From Capsulimonas sp. (GTDB lineage: Bacteria; Armatimonadota; Armatimonadia; Armatimonadales; Capsulimonadaceae): a stretch of DNA of 9,566 nt. Below the pieces are notes generated by a model that saw nothing but the letters and a program-made list of their open reading frames with translations, did no database searches and was not told where the DNA came from. Positions 1 to 5,705 of this stretch are shown one piece after another. The position numbers and the translations under genes were made by a program. Each line of letters opens with the position of its first letter. The first letter of the stretch is position 1. The stretch covers positions 1 through 9,566 of the forward strand of contig JAOQAA010000473.1 of the NCBI GenBank assembly GCA_025963815.1. Direction: 5' to 3'.

Positions 1-83
1 TCAATGGGAGCGGGCGGCGCCTTCGGCGCCGCCGCCGCGCCCACGGCCGCCAGCGCGGCGACCGGGAGAAATTTCATGCGCAT
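1..83 (-). CDS. Secreted protein, N-terminal fragment (runs off left edge)
   Basis: Only the first 27 codons are present. They read MRMKFLPVAALAAVGAAAA followed by a Pro/Ala-rich stretch (PKAPPAPI), with no stop. A short basic start, a hydrophobic Ala/Leu/Val core and small residues before the proline-rich part look like a Sec signal peptide, so the product is probably exported. The second ATG, at position 77, is an equally possible start. Neither has a strong Shine-Dalgarno; a weak AGAAAG lies about 10 bases upstream of position 83. The gene follows the pseudopilin gene on the same strand after 86 bp, with a hairpin between them, so it is probably transcribed separately. The family cannot be told from this fragment. 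Confidence 0.6.
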   Translation of the reverse strand, partial: MRMKFLPVAALAAVGAAAAPKAPPAPI

Positions 84-122
84 CGTTCGGTTACTTTCTA
101 ACAGGTATTTCACAACACAATG

Positions 123-151
123 GGGGCCGGCGAAACGATCTCGCCGGCCCC
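123..151 (-). terminator. GC-rich hairpin downstream of pseudopilin gene
   Basis: A perfect 11-bp inverted repeat (GGGGCCGGCGA / TCGCCGGCCCC, arms 123-133 and 141-151) with a 7-base loop lies 19 bp past the stop of the pseudopilin gene. On the minus strand it is followed by a moderately T-rich stretch (CATTGTGTTGTG) rather than a clean T run, so this is a plausible but not textbook intrinsic terminator. It also separates the pseudopilin gene from the secreted-protein gene at 1-83. Confidence 0.55.
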
Positions 152-169
152 AGCCAAAACCCCGAGGGA

Positions 170-1051
170 TTAGTTACACTGATCGTCCTGGATCGTCCAC
201 ATACACGGCGTGGTCGAACCCCACTTCTTGTAACCCGAATGGCCGTCACCATAGAGGACCACGAAGCCGCCCGTGTGACGATAAGCAACTTTCGAATAAG
301 TTGCATCGTTGTACATGTCAGTACGATTATCATACTGCAAGCCGCGCATGGAAGGCCCCTGACTGAAGGTCGTTGGCGTAAGAGCCAAATAAGAGACCAT
401 GCCATCCACGATATGGATGGTGCCCGCCGGATCCTCAATTTCGGCCATAGAGCGCGTGAATGTCGTCCCTTTTCCAACCCATCCAGATTTCTGATTGCCT
501 GCGTAGTCCACAAACCCAGGATAGGTTTTACCATTGTTACATGGGCGAAGCGCAATGATGTTATCCCATGGCTTCGCTCCAGTGCCATTCTGCGTTGGGA
601 TCAAGTTTCGAGCGTAAGACAGTCGCGGAACCATGGAAAGGCTCGTGATGGTGCCGTCGCCAGCGCTTGTTCCAACAGTCACCGCAACGCCAGTGAATTG
701 GTTTGTCCCAGGAATATATTTCTTATCAGTCCCGGAGAACCCGTCATTAGCGCTAGGACATACAAACACTTGAGTGTTCTTGATATAGGAATAAATCATT
801 GTTGGCCAAGAAGTCGAGTTTGACGATGGCACGATCGATTCATCGTAATCCTGCGTGTACATCATCATGCCCGTGCCGATTTGCTTCATGTTGCTTAAAC
901 ACGCAGCCTGGCGGGCTTTTTCGCGGGCCTGCGCGAAAACGGGGAAGAGGATCGCGGCTAGAATCGCGATAATTGCGATTACAACTAGCAATTCAATAAG
1001 TGTAAATCCAAGAACACGAGTCTGGCTTGATTTAGAGTGACGTAGCTGCAT
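170..1051 (-). CDS. Type II secretion-type pseudopilin with H-X9-DG domain (DUF1559-like)
   Basis: This 293-residue protein has a prepilin leader ending in G15, followed by [18 protein letters not shown]. The pattern G15|F16 with Glu at mature position 5 (E20) is the prepilin-peptidase cleavage and N-methylation signature. After the hydrophobic helix (16-38) comes [13 protein letters not shown] and CLSNMKQIG (51-59), typical of Armatimonadota/Planctomycetota pseudopilins. Near the C-terminus, H259, nine residues, then D269-G270 form the 'prepilin-type processing-associated H-X9-DG' motif. Five cysteines (51, 98, 171, 283, 292) could form disulfides in the exported domain. The start is supported by AAGGTAGGA about 8 bases upstream. 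Expected role: a minor (pseudo)pilin in a type II secretion or type IV pilus-like fibre, inserted in the inner membrane and processed there. Such genes are highly multiplied in these phyla, so the individual substrate cannot be named. By eye the gene is less GC-rich than the genes to its right. Confidence 0.93.
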   Translation of the reverse strand: MQLRHSKSSQTRVLGFTLIELLVVIAIIAILAAILFPVFAQAREKARQAACLSNMKQIGTGMMMYTQDYDESIVPSSNSTSWPTMIYSYIKNTQVFVCPSANDGFSGTDKKYIPGTNQFTGVAVTVGTSAGDGTITSLSMVPRLSYARNLIPTQNGTGAKPWDNIIALRPCNNGKTYPGFVDYAGNQKSGWVGKGTTFTRSMAEIEDPAGTIHIVDGMVSYLALTPTTFSQGPSMRGLQYDNRTDMYNDATYSKVAYRHTGGFVVLYGDGHSGYKKWGSTTPCMWTIQDDQCN

Positions 1052-1076
1052 GTGAATTTCCTACCTTGCAAAGTCT

Positions 1077-1106
1077 TATATAAAAACGATTTCCATGAGA
1101 GCGCAA
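1077..1106 (-). promoter_or_regulatory. Candidate sigma70-type promoter of the pseudopilin gene
   Basis: On the minus strand TTGCGC (1101-1106) is followed after 18 bp by TATATA (1077-1082), inside an AT-rich stretch 26 bp before the pseudopilin ATG. The hexamers are close to the -35/-10 consensus and the location fits, but this is pattern matching only. Confidence 0.35.
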
Positions 1107-1177
1107 CCGCTTACTCAACTAGGATGGAGTTTACCAGAATTGCATTAAGAGCAGGTTAAGCGAATATTATGTAAGTG

Positions 1178-2167
1178 TTAACTTTTGGAATTATTATCCA
1201 GAACATGCGCCATCAGCGAGAGCGCGTTCCCCATCGCCGCGCCGGAAGCGGTGTTATCGAAGATGCACCAATCGCCGGGCGTCAGCGACGCCGCCAGCGC
1301 GTTCAAATAATCTTCGGAGTAGGCGGAGTAATAGATGCGGGGTGAGCCGTGCAGCCGATAATACGAGACGCCGCCCCACCCGCCGGGGCGCGCGGCTTCG
1401 GGCGTCCGGGCGGGGTCGGGCGTCCGGGCGGGGTCGGCCGCAACACGGGCGATGTGACGCTGAACCAACAGCGCATCGGCCTCGGGCGTGAACCAGCTCT
1501 CGTGACGCGGCTCGCACACGACATCGCCGTTGTGCTGAGCGTTCAAAGCCTCAAAAAATGGCGCGGCTAAGTTGGCGTCGTATGCGAGACTGGGCGGCAA
1601 TTGGACTAGGAGCGGCCCAAGCTTCTCCCCTAAGTGGCCACACTCCTCTAAAAACTGCGCCAGCGGCTCGGCGAAGTCCGCCAGCTTTCGCGTGTGGGTC
1701 ATCTCGCGCGGGACTTTGACGGAGAATTGGAAGCCATCTGGAACGGAGGCGGCCCAGCGCTCGTAAGTCGCAGGGCGGTGCGGCTTGTAGAATGAAGTGT
1801 TGATTTCGGCGCAGTTCAGTTTAGTCGCGTATTTCTCGAGATGACTTCCGTCATCGGGAAACGAGGCGGCGTACTCTTTCGGCACGCTCCAGCCGGCGCA
1901 GCCAATTCGGACGGACATCTGCGGATCGTTACTCATGGCGCGCCGACCAGGCTTCCCACGCGGTGCGCACTGTCGGGCCGGGATCATTCGCTCAATCTGC
2001 TCAGATCGATACTGTTCAATGCTGACAATCGGGGCCAAAGGAACGCCGTCGGAAACGAGAGTGAGAAGAACGGAGCTGTCGCCGCCTTCCATGCGCGCCT
2101 TGGCTTCGAACCGTTTGTCGTGGTCTTTGATGAACTCCGTCAGGGCATCGGCTTCTTCGTGGCTCAT
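1178..2167 (-). CDS. DUF72 (YecE-like) family protein with N-terminal extension
   Basis: Residues 84-325 of the 329-residue frame form a DUF72 domain, a TIM-barrel-like family of unknown biochemical role. Visible blocks are VRIGCAGWSVPKEY (86-99), EINTSFYKPH (121-130), FSVKVPREMTH (148-158), LGPLLVQLPPS (183-193), EPRHESWF (219-226), YYRLHGSPRIYYSAYS (269-284) and CIFDNTASGAAMGNA (301-315). DUF72 proteins usually begin within a few residues of the first block, so the 83 preceding residues are extra. They show normal coding codon use, start after a weak GAAGAA, and contain VLLTLVSDGVPLAPIVSIEQYR, which reads like a small separate domain. Alternative DUF72-only starts are M78 (position 1936) or M84 (1918); neither has a good Shine-Dalgarno. 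Residues 245-256 carry a duplicated DPARTP from an 18-bp tandem repeat. The gene stands alone, 44 bp after the terminator of the upstream gene, with no clear promoter in that gap. Confidence 0.85.
   Translation of the reverse strand: MSHEEADALTEFIKDHDKRFEAKARMEGGDSSVLLTLVSDGVPLAPIVSIEQYRSEQIERMIPARQCAPRGKPGRRAMSNDPQMSVRIGCAGWSVPKEYAASFPDDGSHLEKYATKLNCAEINTSFYKPHRPATYERWAASVPDGFQFSVKVPREMTHTRKLADFAEPLAQFLEECGHLGEKLGPLLVQLPPSLAYDANLAAPFFEALNAQHNGDVVCEPRHESWFTPEADALLVQRHIARVAADPARTPDPARTPEAARPGGWGGVSYYRLHGSPRIYYSAYSEDYLNALAASLTPGDWCIFDNTASGAAMGNALSLMAHVLDNNSKS
1398..1437. repeat. 18-bp in-frame tandem repeat, about 2.2 copies
   Basis: The unit CGGGCGTCCGGGCGGGGT occurs twice in succession, and the periodicity continues for 40 bp. 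Inside the DUF72 gene it adds one extra DPARTP hexapeptide (residues 245-256) just before the GGWGGVSYYRLHG block. Because the unit is a multiple of three the frame is kept. It is perfect, which suggests a recent slippage event in a loop. Confidence 0.85.
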
Positions 2168-2211
2168 ACTTCTTCAATATCCACTCGAAGAGAATGAGAA
2201 ACCCGACACAG

Positions 2212-2250
2212 AATCAGCCCCTCTCACGTTATCCGTGCGAGGGGCTGATT
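2212..2250 (-). terminator. Strong hairpin terminator after the glycine-zipper gene
   Basis: A 12-bp perfect inverted repeat (AATCAGCCCCTC / GAGGGGCTGATT, arms 2212-2223 and 2239-2250) encloses an inner CACG/CGTG stem with a TTATC loop. It lies 17 bp past the TAG of the minus-strand gene at 2267-3043. The minus-strand trailer is only mildly T-rich (GTTTCTCATTCTCTT after some 8 bases). The plus-strand trailer TTTCTATT is closer, but no plus-strand gene reads into it. Confidence 0.75.
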
Positions 2251-2266
2251 TCTATTCAGGCTCGGA

Positions 2267-3043
2267 CTAGTCGAGTTGGGTGCGAACGCCGGTGCGGGCG
2301 TTCAGGAAGTACGGGTGGCCCTGGTAAGTGTAGTACTTACCGGCCTTGTTCGTGCTCGGGTTCTGAGTCGTCGCGCCAGCGCGATGGTAGTACTTCACGC
2401 TGTCATCCAGAAGAACGCCGACAGCCGTTCCTTCTTTGAGGTCTACGTCATGGACATCTTTGTCCTTGGTCAGCTGGCTGGCGCCGTAGCCCAGAGCCGC
2501 GCCGATCAGGATATTCTCAAGCTTGAGCTTGCCGCCGCTCAGGACGCTCGCAAGGACACCGGCGCCAGCGCCGTAGCCGGCGTATGTCAGGTCCTTATTC
2601 TTGGTGTTGGCTTTCGCCTTCAGCACGCCGTCGCTGCCGGTCGAAACCGACTTTGAGTCCAGTCCGGTCGCCCGGCCGGAGATGGCGTAGGAGCGGCCAT
2701 CGGAGAGGCGCAGACGCTTGAAGGCCAGCTTCAGCGTTCCCGGATTCTTGCCTTCCTGGGGAGTCGCTTCCTGCACCACGCCTTCCACGGTGGCGTTGTG
2801 AAGAATATCGTCATACGCCTGCTTGCTGTTGTCGACGCTCGCGGTAAACGAGTCGCCTTCCGACGAATTATTGGAAGACAGATCTGTGTTCAGCTTGACA
2901 GGAATCACCGAGCCGGAACGCAAAACGATCTGCTTGTTCGACTGTGCGAACGCTCCCGGAGCGCAAACGCCAAGCGTGACGGCGGCCATCGCCGCCAGAG
3001 GGGCCGTTAAGAAACGGCGATTTGTATTGAATGCGTTGAACAT
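2267..3043 (-). CDS. Secreted glycine-zipper protein, conserved hypothetical
   Basis: This 258-residue protein starts with a Sec signal peptide: basic N-terminus with R9-R10, hydrophobic core about 12-30, likely cleavage at AFA33|QSN. The first domain (about 36-130) begins with IVLRSGSVIPVKLNTDLSS and continues with GDSFTASV, VEGVVQEATP and LKLAFKRLRLSDGRSY, a beta-rich layout. A glycine-rich, small-residue segment (157-190, AGYGAGAGVLAS ... GAALGYGAS) looks like a glycine zipper that could pack in a membrane. A further beta piece follows (DVDLKEGTAVGVLLDD, 199-214), then an aromatic tail (217-258) with KYYTYQGHPYFLNARTGVR. I recall similar two-part secreted proteins in Armatimonadota but no assigned function. 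AAAGGA 9 bases upstream supports the start. It is monocistronic, with a strong terminator behind it. An envelope or cell-surface role is an inference. Confidence 0.8.
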   Translation of the reverse strand: MFNAFNTNRRFLTAPLAAMAAVTLGVCAPGAFAQSNKQIVLRSGSVIPVKLNTDLSSNNSSEGDSFTASVDNSKQAYDDILHNATVEGVVQEATPQEGKNPGTLKLAFKRLRLSDGRSYAISGRATGLDSKSVSTGSDGVLKAKANTKNKDLTYAGYGAGAGVLASVLSGGKLKLENILIGAALGYGASQLTKDKDVHDVDLKEGTAVGVLLDDSVKYYHRAGATTQNPSTNKAGKYYTYQGHPYFLNARTGVRTQLD

Positions 3044-3081
3044 TGTTGTAATCCTTTACACTTCCCTGGGCGAACCCAGTG

Positions 3082-3099
3082 TCAAAATCGACATTTTGA
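3082..3099. repeat. Inverted repeat in the leader of the glycine-zipper gene
   Basis: TCAAAAT and ATTTTGA, 7-bp perfect arms with a 4-base centre (CGAC), sit 39-56 bp upstream of the ATG at 3043. They could be an operator half-site pair or an RNA hairpin. No regulator can be named. Confidence 0.4.
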
Positions 3100-3163
3100 A
3101 ATCCTTGCGGAGAGCCGCGCCATTGGGATTGCGCCCGGCCGTCTGCTTGCCGCATCTTTGTTT

Positions 3164-3191
3164 TTATTACCCGCGCCAGCCCTGTTTTCAA
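3164..3191 (-). promoter_or_regulatory. Possible promoter of the glycine-zipper gene
   Basis: On the minus strand TTGAAA (3186-3191) precedes TAATAA (3164-3169) with a 16-bp spacer, in an otherwise GC-rich neighbourhood. The -35 match is good (5 of 6) and the -10 match is poor (3 of 6). It would give a leader of about 115 bases that includes both dyads near the ATG. Confidence 0.25.
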
Positions 3192-3392
3192 ACACGGGAC
3201 ACGGCGATTTCGAGCGCCAAAGCGCCTCGTTTCCATCGGGCGAGCTTTGCGGGATTGTTCGTCCCGCTTATGAGTAATAGACGCCTCGTAGCCATGAATG
3301 TTCCCGTGCAGCTCCAGGCATGGTGAAATTACGAGTATTATGATGGAGAAAGGGGAGATGTGAGAGGATGTGACTAAAGGAGATAACAATGC

Positions 3393-3719
3393 TCACACTC
3401 GGGTGCGCGCGATCTTCAGTTCTTCTCTGATAAACGGCTTCACGCCCTCACCACCCATAATCCTGAGGCTGACGGACCCGCCATTTTTCGGAATGCTTAC
3501 CTCGAAATCAAAGAACGGGCAGCACCGGCTTTCCAGGGCGACAAACTCGGCGATCGCGAGCAATATCGTCCTGCCCGCCGGATAGCGGAACGAATACCCA
3601 TCCGGCAGATCGTCCACGCCCAAATTCGCCTCGCCAAGCTGACGCACCGCCACGGCGTACCGTGCGTGCTCCTCATCACTGAATACTCCCAGATTGCAGG
3701 CGATAGGAATTTCGCTCAT
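3393..3719 (-). CDS. Small conserved protein with ESRCCPFF motif, function unknown
   Basis: This 108-residue protein has no signal peptide or membrane segment and is probably cytoplasmic. It begins MSEIPIACNLG, with C8 in a conserved-looking IPIAC start. It has a DGYSFRYPAG strand (40-49), a helix ILLAIAEFVALESRCCPFF (52-70) carrying the vicinal pair C66-C67, and a final part with VSLRIMGGEGVKPFI (83-97). I recall this pattern (PIAC near the start, then E-R-x-C-C-P-F, then L-x-G-x-E-G-x-K-x-F) from small bacterial proteins of unannotated function. The three cysteines suggest metal or thiol chemistry, which is inference only. The start is well supported by AGGAGA about 8 bases upstream. A 23-bp dyad lies 58 bp upstream of the ATG. 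No partner gene is adjacent: the neighbours are an esterase and a secreted protein. Confidence 0.82.
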   Translation of the reverse strand: MSEIPIACNLGVFSDEEHARYAVAVRQLGEANLGVDDLPDGYSFRYPAGRTILLAIAEFVALESRCCPFFDFEVSIPKNGGSVSLRIMGGEGVKPFIREELKIARTRV

Positions 3720-3777
3720 TCTGATTTCTCCTACATTCCTCGCATCTCCTCAAAGATAGGCCTTTGTGCTTATGTCC

Positions 3778-3800
3778 ATCATGACGATTATCGCTATGAT
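3778..3800. promoter_or_regulatory. 23-bp imperfect dyad, candidate operator
   Basis: The sequence ATCAT-ga-CGAT-t-ATCG-ct-ATGAT is symmetric around position 3789, with 9 of 11 base pairs matching. It lies between the esterase stop (3864) and the start of the cysteine-motif gene (3719), upstream of the latter, where a promoter is expected. Its size and symmetry fit the binding site of a dimeric repressor or activator. It lacks a T run, so it is not a good terminator. Confidence 0.45.
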
Positions 3801-3863
3801 AAGAGTATGAAGTCCCGATGAGCAAACACTGACAAGCTTTCGAGAACGCCTGCCTGGCCGATC

Positions 3864-4634
3864 CTATTTGGTGAGATACTTAGACAATGGGCTGTCCTTG
3901 AGCGCTTTGATACCCTCGACCACGGATTCCGCGTTGACTTTCGCGCCGGCGGGCTTGGTGTGGGTGAGGTCCGGCAGGAAGTAGAGATCCGTGACTTTGT
4001 CTTTGCCCAGCGCGTCGTATTTGTCCGCTACGATGGAGTTGAGATCGAGAAATGGGACATTCTCGGTCTTTGCGACATCGGCCGACCACTCACCGTATTG
4101 ACCGGCGTTTCGCACGACCTTGTCCGCCGTCCACTTGTCGCGGGGGACCGGGGAAACGATGATCGGCATGGCGCCGTGGGCCTTGGCGTCGGTGACGAAC
4201 TTTGTCATATACCAGCCGTAGGTATGCACGGTTTCGGGCTTGCTGGTCTGCTGGTTGGTGACATCCTGCGTTTCGGCCCCGACGCCATGCAGCGACGCCC
4301 GGTAACTTTCCGAGGGAACGCCCAGGTCGTTATGCCCGAACTGCATCAGCACAAAGTCGCCGGGCTTCAGCTTCGCCTCGACCGCCGCCCAGAGGCCTTC
4401 CGTAAAAAACGTCCGGCTGCTGCGCGCGGCCAGAGCGTCGTTCTCAACGTGGATCTTCGACGCGTCAAAAGACTTGTCGATCACTTCACCCCAGCCCTGT
4501 CCGCCCGCCATGTTGGCCTTGACCGTGGAGTCCCCGATAAGATAAAGCGTGGGCTTCTCCGCGCAAAACGCAGGCCTCGCCATACTGAGAGCGAGCATCA
4601 CCGCCAGCGATCCAATGGAAATCTTGAATGTCAT
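3864..4634 (-). CDS. Rhamnogalacturonan acetylesterase-like SGNH hydrolase (CE12-type), secreted
   Basis: This 256-residue protein has a Sec signal peptide (core about 5-18, cleavage near FCA25|E26), then an SGNH/GDSL esterase domain. Block I is LYLIGDSTV with the nucleophile S36, block III is QFGHND with N102, and block V is DLTHTKPAGA with D222 and H225 as the rest of the catalytic triad. The WGEVIDKSF and SRTFFTEGLW segments and overall length match rhamnogalacturonan acetylesterases, which remove O-acetyl groups from the pectin backbone outside the cytoplasmic membrane. In the family, block II carries a glycine (AGRSARSY in the Aspergillus enzyme); here it is A69-A70-R71-S72, so the oxyanion-hole glycine is alanine at 70. 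The start is supported by GAGGAA about 7 bases upstream. It reads divergently from the acyltransferase gene. No other pectin genes are in view, so the true substrate may be another acetylated polysaccharide. Confidence 0.88.
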   Translation of the reverse strand: MTFKISIGSLAVMLALSMARPAFCAEKPTLYLIGDSTVKANMAGGQGWGEVIDKSFDASKIHVENDALAARSSRTFFTEGLWAAVEAKLKPGDFVLMQFGHNDLGVPSESYRASLHGVGAETQDVTNQQTSKPETVHTYGWYMTKFVTDAKAHGAMPIIVSPVPRDKWTADKVVRNAGQYGEWSADVAKTENVPFLDLNSIVADKYDALGKDKVTDLYFLPDLTHTKPAGAKVNAESVVEGIKALKDSPLSKYLTK

Positions 4635-4673
4635 GTTTTTTCCTCAGCATCCCGCCGTTCGTTGGGGGACGCC

Positions 4674-4691
4674 ACCGTACTTTTACCGTAC
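4674..4691. repeat. Direct repeat ACCGTAC x2 in the esterase promoter region
   Basis: Two perfect copies of ACCGTAC (4674-4680 and 4685-4691) are separated by TTTT, giving an 11-bp period, about one helical turn. They flank and overlap the candidate -10 of the esterase promoter, so they could be a regulator binding site. Confidence 0.4.
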
Positions 4692-4707
4692 CATGTCCAG
4701 TGCGCAA
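4680..4707 (-). promoter_or_regulatory. Candidate promoter of the esterase gene
   Basis: On the minus strand TTGCGC (4702-4707) and TAAAAG (4680-4685) are spaced 16 bp apart, 46-73 bp upstream of the esterase ATG. Each hexamer matches 4 of 6 consensus bases. The -10 sits between the two ACCGTAC repeats. Confidence 0.35.
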
Positions 4708-4760
4708 ACCCCCAATAATAAGTTCCGGCGCGGCGACGTATGGTGGGGATGGATGGACTG

Positions 4761-4769
4761 TGATATACT
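4761..4769 (+). promoter_or_regulatory. Extended -10 promoter of the acyltransferase gene
   Basis: TGATATACT combines the TGn extension with TATACT (5 of 6 consensus bases), 40 bp before the ATG at 4809. No good -35 hexamer is present at the right distance, which is usual for extended -10 promoters. The expected transcript start is near 4776. Confidence 0.5.
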
Positions 4770-4808
4770 GCTCACATAAGCCGAACAGGCACGGATAAGG
4801 ACATCGCT

Positions 4809-5672
4809 ATGGGACATATCCCTCTCGGCAAGACCCAGCCGCTCACGACGTACCGCAAAATCGCCATCGCCAGCTGGCGGGCGCCGCGCGATCCCAGCAC
4901 GTATAGCTGGTTCGATCTGCCCATTGAGGAAGCGGAGGCGTTCCTGAACGCCTACCCGTCCGATCCAAAACCGTCACTCACCTATTTCATTGGGAAGATT
5001 GTGGCGAATTGTCTGGAGGAGCATCCGGCGCTGAACCATCTGCTGCGCCAGGACCGGCTCTACCAGCGCGCCCGCACTGATGTGTTCATCACGACCCTGC
5101 TGAATACTCCGGTCGGCCGAGACCTTTCCGGCTTCGTCCTGCGCGACGTCCCCAATCACAGCCTTGGCGAAATGGCTCAGCAAGCCGAAGACGCACTCGC
5201 CCTTCTGCGCGCCGGAAAAGACGAGGACACCGAAAAGATCGACAAGATCACCTCGCGCCTGCCTATCTGGCTGCTGCGCATCACGATGTGGCTGGAAGAC
5301 TTCTTCCACTACACCCTTAATGTCTCGCTGCGAAAGTTCGGCATGCCCGACGACCGTTTCGGCTCCGTCATGATCAGCAACTTCGGCGTCCTCGGCATCG
5401 AAAACGCCCTCGTCCCGCTGTCCCCCTACTGCCGCTGCCCACTCATCCTCGGAGTCGGCCGCCCCCGCCCCATGCCCATCGTCCGCAAGGGCGAAGTCGT
5501 GGTCGCCGAATGCGTCACCATCAGCTTCACCTTCGACCACCGCTACGCCGACGGCGTTCACGGTGGGCAGATGATGCGGCGATTTCAAAAGATTTTCTTA
5601 AACCCAAAGCGGTTTCCGGAGGTGTTTGATGAAGTGAAGATGAAAGAACGAGAGCAGAGTATGGCACAATAA
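4809..5672 (+). CDS. Free-standing 2-oxoacid dehydrogenase E2-type acyltransferase
   Basis: This 287-residue protein belongs to the E2/chloramphenicol-acetyltransferase fold. It has the catalytic FDHRYADG motif (H244-x3-D248-G249) and the preceding SVMISNFGVLGIEN block (about 186-199) with S190 in the position that stabilises the intermediate, followed by CPLILGVGRPRP. Classical E2 subunits carry lipoyl and subunit-binding domains before a catalytic domain of about 230 residues. Here neither is present and the protein starts directly with TYRKIAIASWRAPRDPSTYSWFDLP. Between about 148 and 175 there is a hydrophobic, aromatic insert (LPIWLLRITMWLEDFFHYTLN) seen in stand-alone E2-like proteins of actinobacteria. 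Likely activity: CoA-dependent acyl transfer to an unknown acceptor; the insert suggests a hydrophobic substrate or membrane contact. The start is supported by AAGGA 7 bases upstream. No E1, E3 or lipoate gene is adjacent, so it is not part of a dehydrogenase operon. Confidence 0.87.
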   Translation: MGHIPLGKTQPLTTYRKIAIASWRAPRDPSTYSWFDLPIEEAEAFLNAYPSDPKPSLTYFIGKIVANCLEEHPALNHLLRQDRLYQRARTDVFITTLLNTPVGRDLSGFVLRDVPNHSLGEMAQQAEDALALLRAGKDEDTEKIDKITSRLPIWLLRITMWLEDFFHYTLNVSLRKFGMPDDRFGSVMISNFGVLGIENALVPLSPYCRCPLILGVGRPRPMPIVRKGEVVVAECVTISFTFDHRYADGVHGGQMMRRFQKIFLNPKRFPEVFDEVKMKEREQSMAQ

Positions 5673-5705
5673 CGTCAGAGGCTGTCGTTGGCGCCGCCAT
5701 ATTCG

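Larger units (their letters stand above)
3044..3392. other. 349-bp intergenic region with small dyads and no supported gene
   Basis: This gap lies between the stop of the cysteine-motif gene and the start of the glycine-zipper gene, and should hold the latter's promoter and 5' leader. Visible structures are: a 5-bp stem with loop TTCG on the minus strand (3066-3079) 22 bp before the ATG; an inverted repeat TCAAAAT-cgac-ATTTTGA (3082-3099); a 6-bp stem GCGGGA/TCCCGC with 7-base loop (3249-3267); and a purine-rich plus-strand stretch (3341-3387). No tRNA, known riboswitch or convincing coding frame was recognised. No clear terminator follows the gene ending at 3393. Confidence 0.5.

Noticed and set aside
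3062..3085. TTGACA on the minus strand as a -35 box for the glycine-zipper gene
   Set aside because: A -10 at 17 bp would fall on AGTGTA, placing the transcript start in the ribosome site; the hexamer is also part of the dyad.
3249..3267. GCGGGA/TCCCGC hairpin as terminator for the cysteine-motif gene
   Set aside because: Short 6-bp stem, over 120 bp past the stop, and no T run on either strand.
2868..3389. 173-codon minus-strand frame covering the intergenic region upstream of the glycine-zipper gene
   Set aside because: It overlaps the start of that gene in another phase and its product shows no domain. The glycine-zipper frame has a signal peptide and ribosome site.
3960..4718. 252-codon plus-strand frame opposite the esterase
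   Set aside because: The minus-strand frame contains the full SGNH triad and a signal peptide; the plus-strand product has no recognisable features.
4974..5588. 204-codon minus-strand frame opposite the acyltransferase
   Set aside because: Acidic, repetitive composition typical of an antisense frame; the plus-strand gene has intact catalytic blocks.
4809..5672. Chloramphenicol acetyltransferase (antibiotic resistance)
   Set aside because: It shares the fold and HxxxDG motif, but the ISNFG...LILGVG block and the WRAPRDPS start match stand-alone E2-like proteins, and the length exceeds typical CAT.
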